A stretch of DNA of 64,000 nucleotides from Microbacterium hydrocarbonoxydans (GTDB lineage Bacteria > Actinomycetota > Actinomycetes > Actinomycetales > Microbacteriaceae): NCBI RefSeq assembly GCF_023715885.1, contig NZ_JAMBOY010000001.1, positions 248,001 to 312,000 on the forward strand. Reading direction: 5' to 3'. Numbering within the stretch: position 1 is the first letter of the stretch; every line of letters begins with the position of its first letter. Of this stretch, positions 34,719 to 44,499 are shown piece by piece. A model generated the notes under the pieces. That model saw only the letters and a program-made list of their open reading frames with translations. It did not search any database and was not told where the DNA came from. Position numbers and translations under genes: made by a program.

Positions 34719-34740
34719 GAGAACGAACGTTCTCTAGATT
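34712..34740 (+). promoter_or_regulatory. Promoter of the hydrolase gene with a TetR operator filling its spacer
   Basis: TTGACA (34712-34717) and TAGATT (34735-34740) are exactly 17 bases apart. The spacer holds GAGAACGAACGTTCTC (34719-34734), a 16-bp inverted repeat. Repressor bound here would exclude RNA polymerase directly. The -35 box overlaps the first codon of the TetR gene on the other strand. Confidence 0.75.
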
Positions 34741-34742
34741 GA

Positions 34743-35636
<894 letters not shown>

Positions 35637-35643
35637 TACCGCG

Positions 35644-35722
35644 CCGAGAACAGGACATACGCCCGAGATCAGGAGGATTCGCGCAGAATTCACCTGATCT
35701 CGGGCGTTGTTCCTGATCTCGG
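35644..35722. repeat. 19-nt-pitch palindrome, class IV (distinct word)
   Basis: Forward CCGAGAACAGG (35644) and CCGAGATCAGG (35663) face inverted CCTGATCTCGG (35693) and CCTGATCTCGG (35712), each pair 19 bases apart, 79 bp in all. The word shares nothing with classes I-III, but size, pitch and two-plus-two layout are the same. It begins 8 bases after the hydrolase stop and lies in a convergent gap. Confidence 0.85.
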
Positions 35723-35743
35723 GCCAGGCATCCGCCGCCGGAC

Positions 35744-36700
35744 TCAGCCGCGCATGGCGACGCCGCGGCGCCAGTAGCCCATGAAGGCCACCTGCCCGCG
35801 GTCGATCCCGAGGTCCTTCACGAGGTGGCGGCGCAGGGTGGTCACGACGCCGCTCTCCCCGGCGATCCAGAAGTACCGCTCGGCCGGGGCCTCCGCCACC
35901 GCGATCTCCTCCCCGAGTCCGGAGTAGTCGGGGGTCTCCCACAGCAGATCCTCGGACTCGATGTCGGTCACGTCGACGTCGTCGCCGGCATCGGCGTCGC
36001 CGAGGTACTCGAGCACCGCCGGGATCAACTGCAGACCGTGGGCCTGCTCGTCCGTGCGGGGCAGCCACCGCACCTCGAAGCCCGCTGGCGCGTCGATGGC
36101 GAGCACGTCGTGCTCGGACGGCACCTCGATGAACGCACAGCCACGAAGGTCACGCGGAGCGTCTTCGAGGATCCGCGCGATGGCCGGCGCGGCCGTCTCA
36201 TCGCCCGCGAGCACGACGGATGCTGCGGTGCCCGGCTCGAACTCCGCTCCCCCGTGCGCGGAGGCGGGGATGCCGCGCCGCGGCCCGACGATGAACAGCT
36301 CCTGTCCGACTGCGGCCGCGTCGGCCCACCGCGACGCGGGTCCGGAGAGCCCGGGCGCGAGGTGCAGTACGAAATCGACGTCGAGCTCGGTGCCGGCATC
36401 CGTCACCCGCAGCTCGCGCACCGAGTACGTGCGCATCGAGCCGCGCTCGTCCTCAGGTACGGCCAGGTACGAGGCCCACCAGTTGTCGGTGTCGCGGTCG
36501 AGGTCGGGCAGGACACCGGATGCCGGGGGGAAGACGATCTTGATGCGCGAGTCGAACACGTCCCCCGGGGTTCCGAACTCGAACAGCTCGTGACCGCCGA
36601 AGGTCACGCGCACGAAGTTCGGCGAGACGCGGTCGACCGCACGCACCTCGGCGCGCGCCAGCACGTAGGTGGGACGCTCGGTGGTGGTCTCAGCGGACAT
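35744..36700 (-). CDS. Siderophore-interacting protein (NAD(P)H/FAD ferric-siderophore reductase)
   Basis: The 318-residue flavoprotein should reduce imported ferric siderophore to release iron. It has an FAD-binding barrel (about 15-125; MRTYSVREL near 98 for FAD contact), the SIP domain with VVLAGDETAAPAIARIL near 168, and a C-terminal Rossmann half (YFWIAGESGVVTTLRRHLVKDLG near 275). RGVAMRG closes the protein. It is the last gene of the iron-uptake operon; its ATG lies 11 bases inside the end of the ATPase gene. Confidence 0.92.
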   Translation of the reverse strand: MSAETTTERPTYVLARAEVRAVDRVSPNFVRVTFGGHELFEFGTPGDVFDSRIKIVFPPASGVLPDLDRDTDNWWASYLAVPEDERGSMRTYSVRELRVTDAGTELDVDFVLHLAPGLSGPASRWADAAAVGQELFIVGPRRGIPASAHGGAEFEPGTAASVVLAGDETAAPAIARILEDAPRDLRGCAFIEVPSEHDVLAIDAPAGFEVRWLPRTDEQAHGLQLIPAVLEYLGDADAGDDVDVTDIESEDLLWETPDYSGLGEEIAVAEAPAERYFWIAGESGVVTTLRRHLVKDLGIDRGQVAFMGYWRRGVAMRG

Positions 36701-37490
36701 GGTGCCTCCCGATCGGCGTGACCATCGGCTTTCCTGATACCGGGTCTGTGGTGATCTGATTCGCGAGGCCGAAGACCTCTTCGACGTGCTCGGCCGTGAC
36801 GACCTCCTGCGGCGTGCCCGTGACGTGCACGCGGCCGTCCTTCATCGCCACGAGCTCGTCGGAGTAGCGGGCGGCGAGGTTCAGGTCGTGCAGCACCATC
36901 ACGATGGTCGTGCCGCGCGAGACGCTGAGGTCGGTGAGCAGGTCGAGCACCTCGACCTGGTGCGCGACGTCGAGGAACGTGGTCGGCTCGTCGAGCAGCA
37001 GGATGTCGGTCTCCTGGGCGAGGGCCATCGCGATCCACACGCGCTGACGCTGCCCGCCCGACAGCTCGTCGACGCTGCGGTCGGCGAGCTCGGTGGTGCC
37101 GGTGGCCGCGAGGGCATCCGCCACGACCTCGTAGTCGTGTGTGCTCCACCGCGACAGCATCTTCTGATGCGGATGCCGACCGCGACCCACCAGGTCGGCC
37201 ACCGCGATGCCCTCGGGCGCGACGGGCGACTGGGGCAGCAGACCAAGGATGCGCGCGACCTCCTTGGTCGGTCGGGCGTGCACCGACTTTCCGTCGAGCA
37301 CGATCTGACCGTCAGTGGGCGAGAGCAGTCTCGCGAGCGACCGGAGCAGCGTCGACTTGCCGCATCCGTTCGCGCCGACGATCGTCGTGATCCTGCCCGG
37401 GGTGATGGCGAGATCGAGCCTCTCGATGATGGTGCGGTCGCCGTAGGCGAGCGTGACGGACTCCGCCGTCAGGGTGTGCGACTCGGTCAC
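36690..37490 (-). CDS. fepC: Iron-siderophore ABC transporter ATPase
   Basis: The 266-residue ATPase has Walker A GANGCGKST near residue 40, Q-loop LLPQSPVAPEGI near 86, signature ELSGGQRQR near 144, Walker B ILLLDEPTTFLD near 165 and the H-loop VLHDLNLA near 199. The segment VGRGRHPHQ is typical of FecE/FepC/FhuC ATPases. GTG 37490 overlaps the permease stop (GTGA). Its 3' end overlaps the SIP gene by 11 bases in another frame. Confidence 0.93.
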   Translation of the reverse strand: MTESHTLTAESVTLAYGDRTIIERLDLAITPGRITTIVGANGCGKSTLLRSLARLLSPTDGQIVLDGKSVHARPTKEVARILGLLPQSPVAPEGIAVADLVGRGRHPHQKMLSRWSTHDYEVVADALAATGTTELADRSVDELSGGQRQRVWIAMALAQETDILLLDEPTTFLDVAHQVEVLDLLTDLSVSRGTTIVMVLHDLNLAARYSDELVAMKDGRVHVTGTPQEVVTAEHVEEVFGLANQITTDPVSGKPMVTPIGRHHVR

Positions 37491-38557
37491 AGAGAGCCTC
37501 CCGAGCGATTGGTGCGAACGAGCAGGTAGATGAGGTACGGGGCGCCGAGCACGCCGGTGATGACACCCACGGGGTAGCGCTCGCCGAACGCGAACTGGCC
37601 GAGCAGGTCGCTGCCGAGAACGAGCACGGCACCGACGAACGCGCTGGGCAGCAGCAGGTTCGCCCCGGGGCCTGTGAGTCGGGCCGCGATCGGCCCCGCC
37701 ATGAACGCGACGAAGGCGATGGGTCCGGTGGCGGCGGTGGCGAACGCGAGCAGGGCCACGGCGCCGAGGATGCAGAGCACGCGGGTCGTGTTCACCCGCA
37801 CCCCGAGACCGGACGCCGAGTCGTCGCCGAGCTGCATCGCGCCGAGCGCACGGCCCTGCGCCAGCAGCAGCGGCACGAGCACGAGCGCCGCGATCGCGAG
37901 CGGGGCGACGCGCTCCCACGAGGCGTTGTTCAGACTGCCGGTGAGCCACTGCATCGCCGTCTGGATGTCCCACGACGCGGCGCGCGACAGCACGTACGAG
38001 ATGACGCTCTGCAGCATCAGCGAGACGCCGATACCGATGAGTATCAGCCGCGTTCCGGCGAATCCGCCGCGGATCGACAGCAGGTAGATGGCTCCGGCGG
38101 TGAGCAGCGCTCCGCCGAGCGCCATGAGCGAGACGAGCGGACCATCGAGGGACAGCACGATGATGCCGATCACGGCGGCGGCGCCGGCGCCGTTCGAGAT
38201 GCCGATGATGTCGGGGGAGGCGAGCGGGTTGCGCAGCAGCGTCTGGAACGAGACGCCGGCCATGCCGAATGCGATGCCGGCGAGGATCGCCAGCACGGCC
38301 CGAGGCAGGCGGAGCTCCCCGACCGTGAACGAGGCGCCGGGCACGGTCTCGCCGAGGATGACGCGCACGACGGCGTCGAGCGGATAGAACGTGTTGCCGA
38401 CCATGAGCGCGAGCGCGAACAGCGCGAGCAGCAGCGCGCCGAGGACGATCGTCGCGACGGCGTGGCGGCGGTGCCGGGCGCGACGGCCGGCGATGATCGC
38501 GGTGACGCGGTCGCGTGACGTGGTCTGGGCGGGAGCGGTGCGATCCATGGTGCTCAC
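37487..38557 (-). CDS. fepG: Iron-siderophore ABC transporter permease, FecCD family (second)
   Basis: The 356-residue protein has about ten helices of the BtuC/FecCD fold with conserved GVSFQTLLRNPLASPDIIGISNGA near 120 and RLTGPGANLLLPSAFVGAVLVLGSDLLG near 285. It pairs with the other permease to form the channel. The N-terminus is Arg-rich and cytoplasmic. Start and stop both overlap neighbours by four bases. Confidence 0.93.
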   Translation of the reverse strand: MSTMDRTAPAQTTSRDRVTAIIAGRRARHRRHAVATIVLGALLLALFALALMVGNTFYPLDAVVRVILGETVPGASFTVGELRLPRAVLAILAGIAFGMAGVSFQTLLRNPLASPDIIGISNGAGAAAVIGIIVLSLDGPLVSLMALGGALLTAGAIYLLSIRGGFAGTRLILIGIGVSLMLQSVISYVLSRAASWDIQTAMQWLTGSLNNASWERVAPLAIAALVLVPLLLAQGRALGAMQLGDDSASGLGVRVNTTRVLCILGAVALLAFATAATGPIAFVAFMAGPIAARLTGPGANLLLPSAFVGAVLVLGSDLLGQFAFGERYPVGVITGVLGAPYLIYLLVRTNRSGGSL

Positions 38558-39597
38558 AGCTCACGCACCTTCTGACGGCGGACGATCCAGATGAAGAACG
38601 GCGCGCCGATGACCGCGGTGATGATGCCCACCTGGATCTCCTCCGACGACGGCGAGATGACCCGACCGACGATGTCGCTCGCGAGCAGCAGCGCGGCACC
38701 CGCCATCGCCGAGAACGGCAGCAGCCAGCGGTGGTCGGTGCCGACGAGCATCCGGCACACGTGCGGGATGACGAGTCCGATGAATCCGATCGGACCGGCG
38801 ATCGCGGTCGCCGCGCCGGCGAGGATCACGGCGCCGAGCGCCGACACGAGCCGGGTGCGGAAGACGTGCTCGCCGAGCCCCTTGGCCATGTCGTCGCCGA
38901 GCGCGAGCGAGTTCATGCCGCGCGCGCTCGCCAGGCAGATGAGTGCGCCGAGCGCGAGCACCGGGGCCGTGAGCGCGATGCGCGGCCACTCCGCACCGCC
39001 GACCCCGCCGATCTGCCACGACTGGAAGGCCTGCAGGAGGTCGACGCGCGGCAGCATGACGGCGCTGATGAGAGAGGCGAAAGCCGCCGAGGTAGCCGCT
39101 CCGGCGAGGGCGAGCTTGAGCGGGGTCGCTCCACCGCGGCCGAGCGAGCCCACCGTGTACACGAAGGCGGCTGCCAGCGCGGCGCCGGTGATGGCGAGCG
39201 CCATCTGTCCGTACGGGTTCGTCATGCCGAGGAAGGCGAGGCCGAGCACCACGGCGAAGGACGCGCCGTTGGAGACTCCGAGAATGCCGGGGTCGGCGAC
39301 GGGGTTGCGGGTGACGGCCTGCATGGTGGCTCCCGAGAGCGCGAGCGCGGCGCCGACCAGCACGGCGAGCACCGTGCGCGGGATGCGCTTGACGACGGCC
39401 GCCTCGGCGATCGTGTCGGCGTGCCCCGAGAACGCTGCGCCGATGTCGTCGAGCGTGACGGCTTTCACCCCGAAGCTGACTGACAGCGCGCACAGCACGA
39501 GCAGCACCCCCACTCCGACGAGAAGCCAGAGGGTACGCACCCACGCCGGGCGTCGCAGGTCTGCGATGCCCGGCGCGGGAGCGGTGACAGCGGTCAC
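38554..39597 (-). CDS. fepD: Iron-siderophore ABC transporter permease, FecCD family (first)
   Basis: The 347-residue permease has the same BtuC-type fold: GATMQAVTRNPVADPGILGVSNGASFAV near 85 and GFIGLVIPHVCRMLVGTDHRWLLPFSA near 265, where the IPH residues are family landmarks. It precedes fepG in the operon with an ATGA overlap. It lies 26 bases after the binding-protein gene. Confidence 0.93.
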   Translation of the reverse strand: MTAVTAPAPGIADLRRPAWVRTLWLLVGVGVLLVLCALSVSFGVKAVTLDDIGAAFSGHADTIAEAAVVKRIPRTVLAVLVGAALALSGATMQAVTRNPVADPGILGVSNGASFAVVLGLAFLGMTNPYGQMALAITGAALAAAFVYTVGSLGRGGATPLKLALAGAATSAAFASLISAVMLPRVDLLQAFQSWQIGGVGGAEWPRIALTAPVLALGALICLASARGMNSLALGDDMAKGLGEHVFRTRLVSALGAVILAGAATAIAGPIGFIGLVIPHVCRMLVGTDHRWLLPFSAMAGAALLLASDIVGRVISPSSEEIQVGIITAVIGAPFFIWIVRRQKVREL

Positions 39598-39623
39598 GAG
39601 TCAGAGCGGGGTGGTACCGGCGA

Positions 39624-40649
39624 TCACTGCGCGAGCGGCGCAGCCAGGGCCTCGAAGTACTTCTCGATGCCCCACGGGATGGAGAGCGGCGTCGGGTTCG
39701 CCGATGCGGCGAGCGGGGTGGAATCCGGCAGCACGGCCACGCGGCCCTCGGCGATCGCGGGGATCTTCGACAGGAGCGGGTCGCCCTGCAGAAGGGCGAG
39801 CGTGGAGTCGTCGCCGTACGTGATGATGAGGTCGACGTCATCGAACTTCGCGGCGTCCTCGGCGCTGACCTGCAGGTAGAACTGGTCGGTGTCGGCGTCC
39901 GCCTCGAGCAGGGACGAGAGCGGCATCCCGAGCTCGTTCAGGTAGCCGACGCGGGGGTCGATCGGGGTGTAGTACCCGATCTGGCTGAGGTCGGTCGGGT
40001 CGACGAAGAAGAACATCGCCTTCTTGTCCTTGAGGTCGCCCTGCGCCTCGAGGGCGGTCGTCGCCTCGGAGTTCAGCTCTTCGACGAGCGCCTCGCCCTC
40101 GTCCTCGAGGCCGAGGGCCTTCGAGTTCATCTCGATCATCTCGTCGACGGTCGTGCCCCAGGGGATGTCGGGGTAGGCGACCACGGGCGCGATCTTGGAG
40201 AGGGTGTCGTACTCCTCCTGGGTCAGCGCGGAGTACGAGGCGAGGATGAGGTCGGGCTGCGTGTCGGCCACGGCTTCGAAATCGATGCCGTCGGACTCGT
40301 CGAACAGCACGGGAGCCTCTCCGCCCAGCTCGTCGAGCTTCTCCTCGACCCAGGGCAGGATGCCGTTGTCGTCGTCGTCGCCCCACGTCGCCTTGCTCAT
40401 GCCGACCGGCACGATGCCGAGTGCCAGCGGCACCTCGTGGTTCGCCCAGGCCACCGTCGCGACGCGCTCGGGCTTCTCGGTGATCGTGGTCTCGCCGTAG
40501 ACGTGCTCGATGGTGACCGGGAAGGCACCGTCGTCGGCCGGGTTGCTCCCGGCGGAGTCGGAGTCGCCACCGGACGGGGTCGAGCAGGCAGCGAGGCCCA
40601 CGGCGAGAGCCGCGGCGACACCGGCGGCGAGGAGACGGGAGGTGCGCAC
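39624..40649 (-). CDS. Iron-siderophore binding lipoprotein
   Basis: The 341-residue protein has a lipoprotein signal (LAACS near residues 18-22), then a FepB/FecB-type fold: IEHVYGETTITEKPERVATVAW near 50-72, and the long central helix near 160-190 that links the two lobes. It captures ferric siderophore for FepDG. GTG 40649 is chosen because GAAGGGA lies upstream; the longer frame adds 13 residues ahead of the signal. Expression should follow iron status through the IdeR-like box upstream. Confidence 0.92.
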   Translation of the reverse strand: MRTSRLLAAGVAAALAVGLAACSTPSGGDSDSAGSNPADDGAFPVTIEHVYGETTITEKPERVATVAWANHEVPLALGIVPVGMSKATWGDDDDNGILPWVEEKLDELGGEAPVLFDESDGIDFEAVADTQPDLILASYSALTQEEYDTLSKIAPVVAYPDIPWGTTVDEMIEMNSKALGLEDEGEALVEELNSEATTALEAQGDLKDKKAMFFFVDPTDLSQIGYYTPIDPRVGYLNELGMPLSSLLEADADTDQFYLQVSAEDAAKFDDVDLIITYGDDSTLALLQGDPLLSKIPAIAEGRVAVLPDSTPLAASANPTPLSIPWGIEKYFEALAAPLAQ

Positions 40650-40704
40650 AGGCGTTCCCTTCGGTTGGAGATGGAGGGTGCGGCGCACGAAGGGGCGCCA
40701 GGGC

Positions 40705-40723
40705 TTTGGTAAGCCTGGCCTAA
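40705..40723 (-). promoter_or_regulatory. IdeR/DtxR-type iron box before the siderophore operon
   Basis: On the minus strand TTAGGCCAGGCTTACCAAA matches the 19-bp DtxR/IdeR consensus TTAGGTTAGGCTAACCTAA at 15 of 19 positions. It lies 55 bases upstream of the GTG start, next to an AT-richer stretch (TAGATT on the same strand) that may be the -10 box. Iron-loaded repressor should shut off uptake. Confidence 0.8.
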
Positions 40724-40776
40724 TCTAACAGAAAGTAAGGCGACCCTCATCTCGAGCGTCGACGGAGGAATGCAGA

Positions 40777-40810
40777 AAGCCGGCCGGATCCGTGCGGATC
40801 CGACCGGCTT
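40777..40810 (-). terminator. Terminator after cspA
   Basis: AAGCCGGCCGGATCCG and GGATCCGACCGGCTT pair around TGC, giving a stem of about 15 pairs with one mismatch. On the minus strand it starts 19 bases after the cspA stop and is followed by TTTC. The short T-run is usual for this GC content. Confidence 0.75.
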
Positions 40811-40828
40811 CAGGAAGTCAGCGCGTGC

Positions 40829-41032
40829 TCAGAGAGCGCGGATGTTCGCCGCCTGCATGCCCTTGGGGCCACGCTCAGCGTCGAATTCGACCTTCTGGTT
40901 CTCGCGGAGCTCCTTGAAACCGGAGCCGGCGATAGCCGAGTAGTGAGCGAAGAGATCTTCCGAACCGTCATCAGGTGCGATGAAGCCGAAGCCCTTCTCC
41001 GCGTTGAACCATTTCACAGTGCCAGTGGCCAT
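40829..41032 (-). CDS. cspA: Cold-shock protein, CspA family
   Basis: The 67-residue single-domain RNA/DNA-binding protein contains both RNA motifs: [10 protein letters not shown] (residues 13-22) and DLFAHYSAI (27-35). Its start [14 protein letters not shown] is nearly invariant in actinobacteria. It acts as an RNA chaperone. It has its own terminator and a 75-base gap upstream that includes TTTCTACTTTCTGTTGATAC, low in GC, probably part of the promoter or leader. Confidence 0.97.
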   Translation of the reverse strand: MATGTVKWFNAEKGFGFIAPDDGSEDLFAHYSAIAGSGFKELRENQKVEFDAERGPKGMQAANIRAL

Positions 41033-41107
41033 GTGTTTTCTACTTTCTGTTGATACGGCCGCTGAAGCGACCTGTGCCGCTCCGGATCATCCGGCGCGCA
41101 CACCTGG

Positions 41108-44071
41108 TCAACGTATCACGGCGGGATGACCGACGGTCGGGGTGTTCTCACGGTGCAGTACAGCCGCCTCCGTGCGACTCGCCACCCCGAGCTTGCGGAG
41201 AACAGCCGACACGTGCACGCTCACGGTCTTCACGCTGATGAACAGCCGCTCCCCGATCTGCCGGTTGCTGAGCCCCTCGGCGATCAGGCCGAGCACCTGA
41301 AGCTCGCGCGCGGTGAGCGGGTCGGGGTCGTCGGACTCGATGGTGGCGGCGTGTGGGCCGCCGGCCATGCGGAGCCCGGCGGCACGCCCGAACTCGGCGA
41401 CCGCGCGCCCGAGGGGCACGTGTCCGAGGCTTTCGGCCGACCGTCGCGCCTCGTCGAGGACGGATGCCGCGGCCACCCGGTCTCCGGTGTCGACCAGCAT
41501 TCGGGCGAGTTCGAGACGGGTCATGACACGGAACGTCACCGGCACGTCGTCGCCGTCGGCGAGATCGACGGCGACCTGCAGGGCGGGGATCGACGGATCG
41601 AGGAACGCCGAGAGGATGCCCCACCAGGCGTCGCCGAGGAGCTGCTCGGGCTGGCCGAGCCAGGCGTCGCGCACCTCGGACACCGCGTCGTCGACCGCCT
41701 CGCCCACCGCCCGGAGCTCGGCGATGAGCCACCCCGCTTCGAGCATCAGGCGACGTTCGTGCAGCAGCCTCGGGCCGTCGTCGCGGATCATGGCACGGAC
41801 CTCGTCGAGCGCGGTCCGCAGGTCTCCCCCGCTCTCGGCGACCGAGAGCCGCATCATGATCTCGTCATACCAGATCTGTCGTTCGTCGACCCCGGCCTCG
41901 GCGAACACCGGATGCCACTCGCGCACGATCTCGCCAGCCTCGATGTGGCGGCCGCGCCACGAGAGCACTCGCACCCGCGTCATGGTGGAGTAGGCGTGGA
42001 AGATGCGCAGCGTCGCCTGAGCGAGCTCGCGCGCCAGCATCCCCTCGACGCGCTCGATCTCACCCATCTCGAGCAAGGGCACCGCCATGTTCTGCGTCAT
42101 GATCGCCCCGGTGGTGCGCTCGACGCCGTACTCGCGGGCCCGCTCCATCCCCTCCTCGGCCACACGAACCGCGTCGCGGTAGCGCCCGAGCAGACCCAGC
42201 AGGTCGGAGTAGTTGACGCGGTACCTCAGCTCGGCGTTCGTCGTGTTCGCGCGTGCGAGCGCGAGGGCGTACTGCTCATGCGACGCGGCCACCCTGCCCA
42301 GATGAGCGAGGGAGGCCGCACGGATGTTCGCCGCGATCGACATCTCCTCGTCGGATCCCGCCGCCCGACCACGGCCCTCCGCGTCGGTCGCGATCTCGAT
42401 CGCATCGTCGAGACGCCCTGCGACCATGTACCGGCTGCCGAGCTGATTGAGGATCGAGGCGTGCAGCCGATCGTCGTCGACGCGGCCGTCGAGCACCGCG
42501 AGCGAGTCCTGCAGCAGCGGCACCGACCCGTTCCGCCCGAGGTTCATCGTGTAATACGCCTTGTCGCGCAGAAGGCGCGCGTGTGTGCGCGGGTCGACGG
42601 CCGCGGGGTCGATCTCGGACAGCGCGAGATCGACCACGGTGAGCGCTCGCTCCCCGTCGCCGGCGTTGCGCAGCACCGAACCCAGCGAACGGAGGAACTC
42701 CAGGCGCGGCACATCGACGACCGCCTCGGCGTCGGGGACCTGTGCCCACAGGTCGAGCACGAGCTCGCCGAACCGCGCCGCACTCGCGAACGCGAACCGA
42801 GCCTTGGCATCGCTCATCGCGGTGATGGCCGCCGCCAGCGCCCGTCGCGGATCCTGCGCGAGCTGCCAATGGTAGGCGAGAGCAGCGGCTTCGCCGCTCG
42901 CCGCCCCGGCACCCTGCTGCTCCATGAGTTCCGCGTACGCACGGTGCAGCCGGGCGCGCTCTCCCGGCAACAGGTCGTCATGAACGGCCTCGCGCAGCAG
43001 TGCGTGACGGAAGCGGTACTCGTCGTCGGCCACGATCAGGATGCCGCTCTGCGTCGCCTCGCGGATCGCGTCGTCGAGCCTGCCGTCGGCGAGCCCGGCG
43101 AGCGCGGCGATGGCAGGATCACTCAGCGCGCGATCGGCACCCGAGGCCACCTGCACCACGCGCCGCGCCTCGGGGCCGAGACGGTCGAAGCGGGCGAGCA
43201 GCAGGTCGCGCAGAGTGCCGGGGAGCGGGCCGGCCGAGCATCCCGCGATCTCTTCGATGAAGAAGGGCACTCCCTCGGCCCGCGATTGGATGCGCTCGAT
43301 CGCGGCATCGCTCAGCGGCTGACCCGTGATCGCCTCGGCGAGCTCGCGCGCCGCATCGGTGTCGAGACGGTCGACCTGAACGCGGTCGAGCAGGCGCGCC
43401 CGCGTCGACTCGCCGATGAAGGAGCTCACCGCATCCCCACGACGGACGTCGTCGCTGCGGCACGACAGCAGCAGCATGATGCGTCCGCGCGACAGCGTGC
43501 GCAGCAGGAAGGCGAGGATCGCGAGCGTCGAATCGTCGGCCCAGTGCAGGTCTTCGACGATCAGCACCTGCGGGGTGCGCTCGGCCGCGATCTCGATGAG
43601 CGCGGCGATCGCATCGCGCACCCGGTCGGGGCTCGTCTGGCTGCGCTCGGTGGGATTCAGCTCGGGCAGCAGCATGCCGAGGGCCTCGGCGCCGACGCCC
43701 AGCTGCTCGCGAACGCTCTCGGACCCCAGCTGCGACACGATCGAGCGCAGCATGCCGACGAGCGGCCCGAACGGCGTGCGCGACGCCCCGAGGTCGAGGC
43801 ACCATCCGACGTGCACATCGGCGCGGTTCGCGACGTCGGAGGCGAACTCGCGCAGCAGACGCGACTTGCCGATGCCCGCTTCGCCCTCCACGAGCAGAGC
43901 CACCGGGGCGCCCTCGAGCGAGCGTTCGAAGACCGCGCGCACGACCTGCGATTCGGCCTCACGGCCGACCATCGCGGTGCTCGGAGCGGACGGGGGCATG
44001 GACTCATCGTGCCACTGCCCTCCGACATCCGGCAGGGCCGCTGCCGTCGGCAGAGGCTCGGTCGGCGTCAC
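41108..44071 (-). CDS. Large ATP-binding LuxR-family regulator (LAL type)
   Basis: The 987-residue protein has an AAA-type ATPase at the N-terminus: Walker A EGEAGIGKSRLLREFA near 62 and Walker B LIVEDLHWADD near 170. A long helical-repeat middle region (about 390-890) follows, and a C-terminal LuxR helix-turn-helix with LTARELQVLGLIAEGLSNRQIG near 915 and ISVKTVSVHVSAVLRKLGV near 940. Such regulators bind ATP and often an inducer, then activate transport or catabolic genes. The ATG overlaps the upstream 80-residue gene by four bases. Targets are not identifiable. Confidence 0.9.
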   Translation of the reverse strand: MTPTEPLPTAAALPDVGGQWHDESMPPSAPSTAMVGREAESQVVRAVFERSLEGAPVALLVEGEAGIGKSRLLREFASDVANRADVHVGWCLDLGASRTPFGPLVGMLRSIVSQLGSESVREQLGVGAEALGMLLPELNPTERSQTSPDRVRDAIAALIEIAAERTPQVLIVEDLHWADDSTLAILAFLLRTLSRGRIMLLLSCRSDDVRRGDAVSSFIGESTRARLLDRVQVDRLDTDAARELAEAITGQPLSDAAIERIQSRAEGVPFFIEEIAGCSAGPLPGTLRDLLLARFDRLGPEARRVVQVASGADRALSDPAIAALAGLADGRLDDAIREATQSGILIVADDEYRFRHALLREAVHDDLLPGERARLHRAYAELMEQQGAGAASGEAAALAYHWQLAQDPRRALAAAITAMSDAKARFAFASAARFGELVLDLWAQVPDAEAVVDVPRLEFLRSLGSVLRNAGDGERALTVVDLALSEIDPAAVDPRTHARLLRDKAYYTMNLGRNGSVPLLQDSLAVLDGRVDDDRLHASILNQLGSRYMVAGRLDDAIEIATDAEGRGRAAGSDEEMSIAANIRAASLAHLGRVAASHEQYALALARANTTNAELRYRVNYSDLLGLLGRYRDAVRVAEEGMERAREYGVERTTGAIMTQNMAVPLLEMGEIERVEGMLARELAQATLRIFHAYSTMTRVRVLSWRGRHIEAGEIVREWHPVFAEAGVDERQIWYDEIMMRLSVAESGGDLRTALDEVRAMIRDDGPRLLHERRLMLEAGWLIAELRAVGEAVDDAVSEVRDAWLGQPEQLLGDAWWGILSAFLDPSIPALQVAVDLADGDDVPVTFRVMTRLELARMLVDTGDRVAAASVLDEARRSAESLGHVPLGRAVAEFGRAAGLRMAGGPHAATIESDDPDPLTARELQVLGLIAEGLSNRQIGERLFISVKTVSVHVSAVLRKLGVASRTEAAVLHRENTPTVGHPAVIR

Positions 44072-44310
44072 CGCGCGGGCGCGGGCTCGCAGGGCGTCGC
44101 GCGGCGGCCGGCGACCGCATCCTTCGCGCCCTGGTTCGATGCTGCGGAGCCGCGCAGCACCCGCCCCATCAACCGGCGCAGCGGACCCGCAGGCCGGGGG
44201 ACGATCTGGTCGGCGTGCTCGGCGAGGAAGCGGCGACGCTCGGCGGCGCGTTCCAACTCGCGCCGGTCGAACTCGGTGACCTGGTAGCTGAGGTACGGGT
44301 GCTCGTACAT
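44068..44310 (-). CDS. Small unknown protein coupled to the LAL regulator
   Basis: The 80-residue product begins MYEHPYLSYQVTEFDRRELERAAERR, then an Arg-rich helix (RPAGPLRRLMGRVLRG) and a disordered tail. No signal peptide or cysteine motif is visible except one late Cys. AGGAGATGTC precedes the ATG. Its stop overlaps the LAL start (ATGA), which supports it as a real gene. The first 25 residues resemble a helix that could bind protein or nucleic acid. No family recognised. Confidence 0.7.
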   Translation of the reverse strand: MYEHPYLSYQVTEFDRRELERAAERRRFLAEHADQIVPRPAGPLRRLMGRVLRGSAASNQGAKDAVAGRRATPCEPAPAR

Positions 44311-44444
44311 GACATCTCCTCTGTCGGGATGTCCCTACACTCCGCTCTGAGGCGCCCCCTCGACATCGGGAGGATGCCCTATCTTCGCGGCGACCGATCC
44401 CTAGGCGTCGGCGGAGGCCGCAGAGGCCGCGAGCGCCCGCACGC

Positions 44445-44487
44445 GACGAAGCCCGGAGGCAGCCGATGCTGCCGTCCGGGCCTCGTC
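44445..44487 (-). terminator. Hairpin after the SRPBCC gene
   Basis: GACGAAGCCCGGAGGCAG pairs with CTGCCGTCCGGGCCTCGTC around CCGATG, with only two or three mismatches. On the minus strand it begins 13 bases after the stop codon at 44500. It is a likely terminator that separates this gene from the divergent unit at 44310. No long T-run follows. Confidence 0.65.
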
Positions 44488-44499
44488 ACCTGGGGTGTG

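Noticed and set aside
37312..37632. A separate gene across the fepC/fepG junction
   Set aside because: It is the wrong-frame reading of the ATPase and permease genes, which overlap by GTGA.
41126..44287. A 1053-codon open frame on the plus strand opposite the LAL regulator
   Set aside because: It is His/Arg/Glu-rich without domains and mirrors the codon pattern of the real minus-strand gene; such long shadows are common at this GC.
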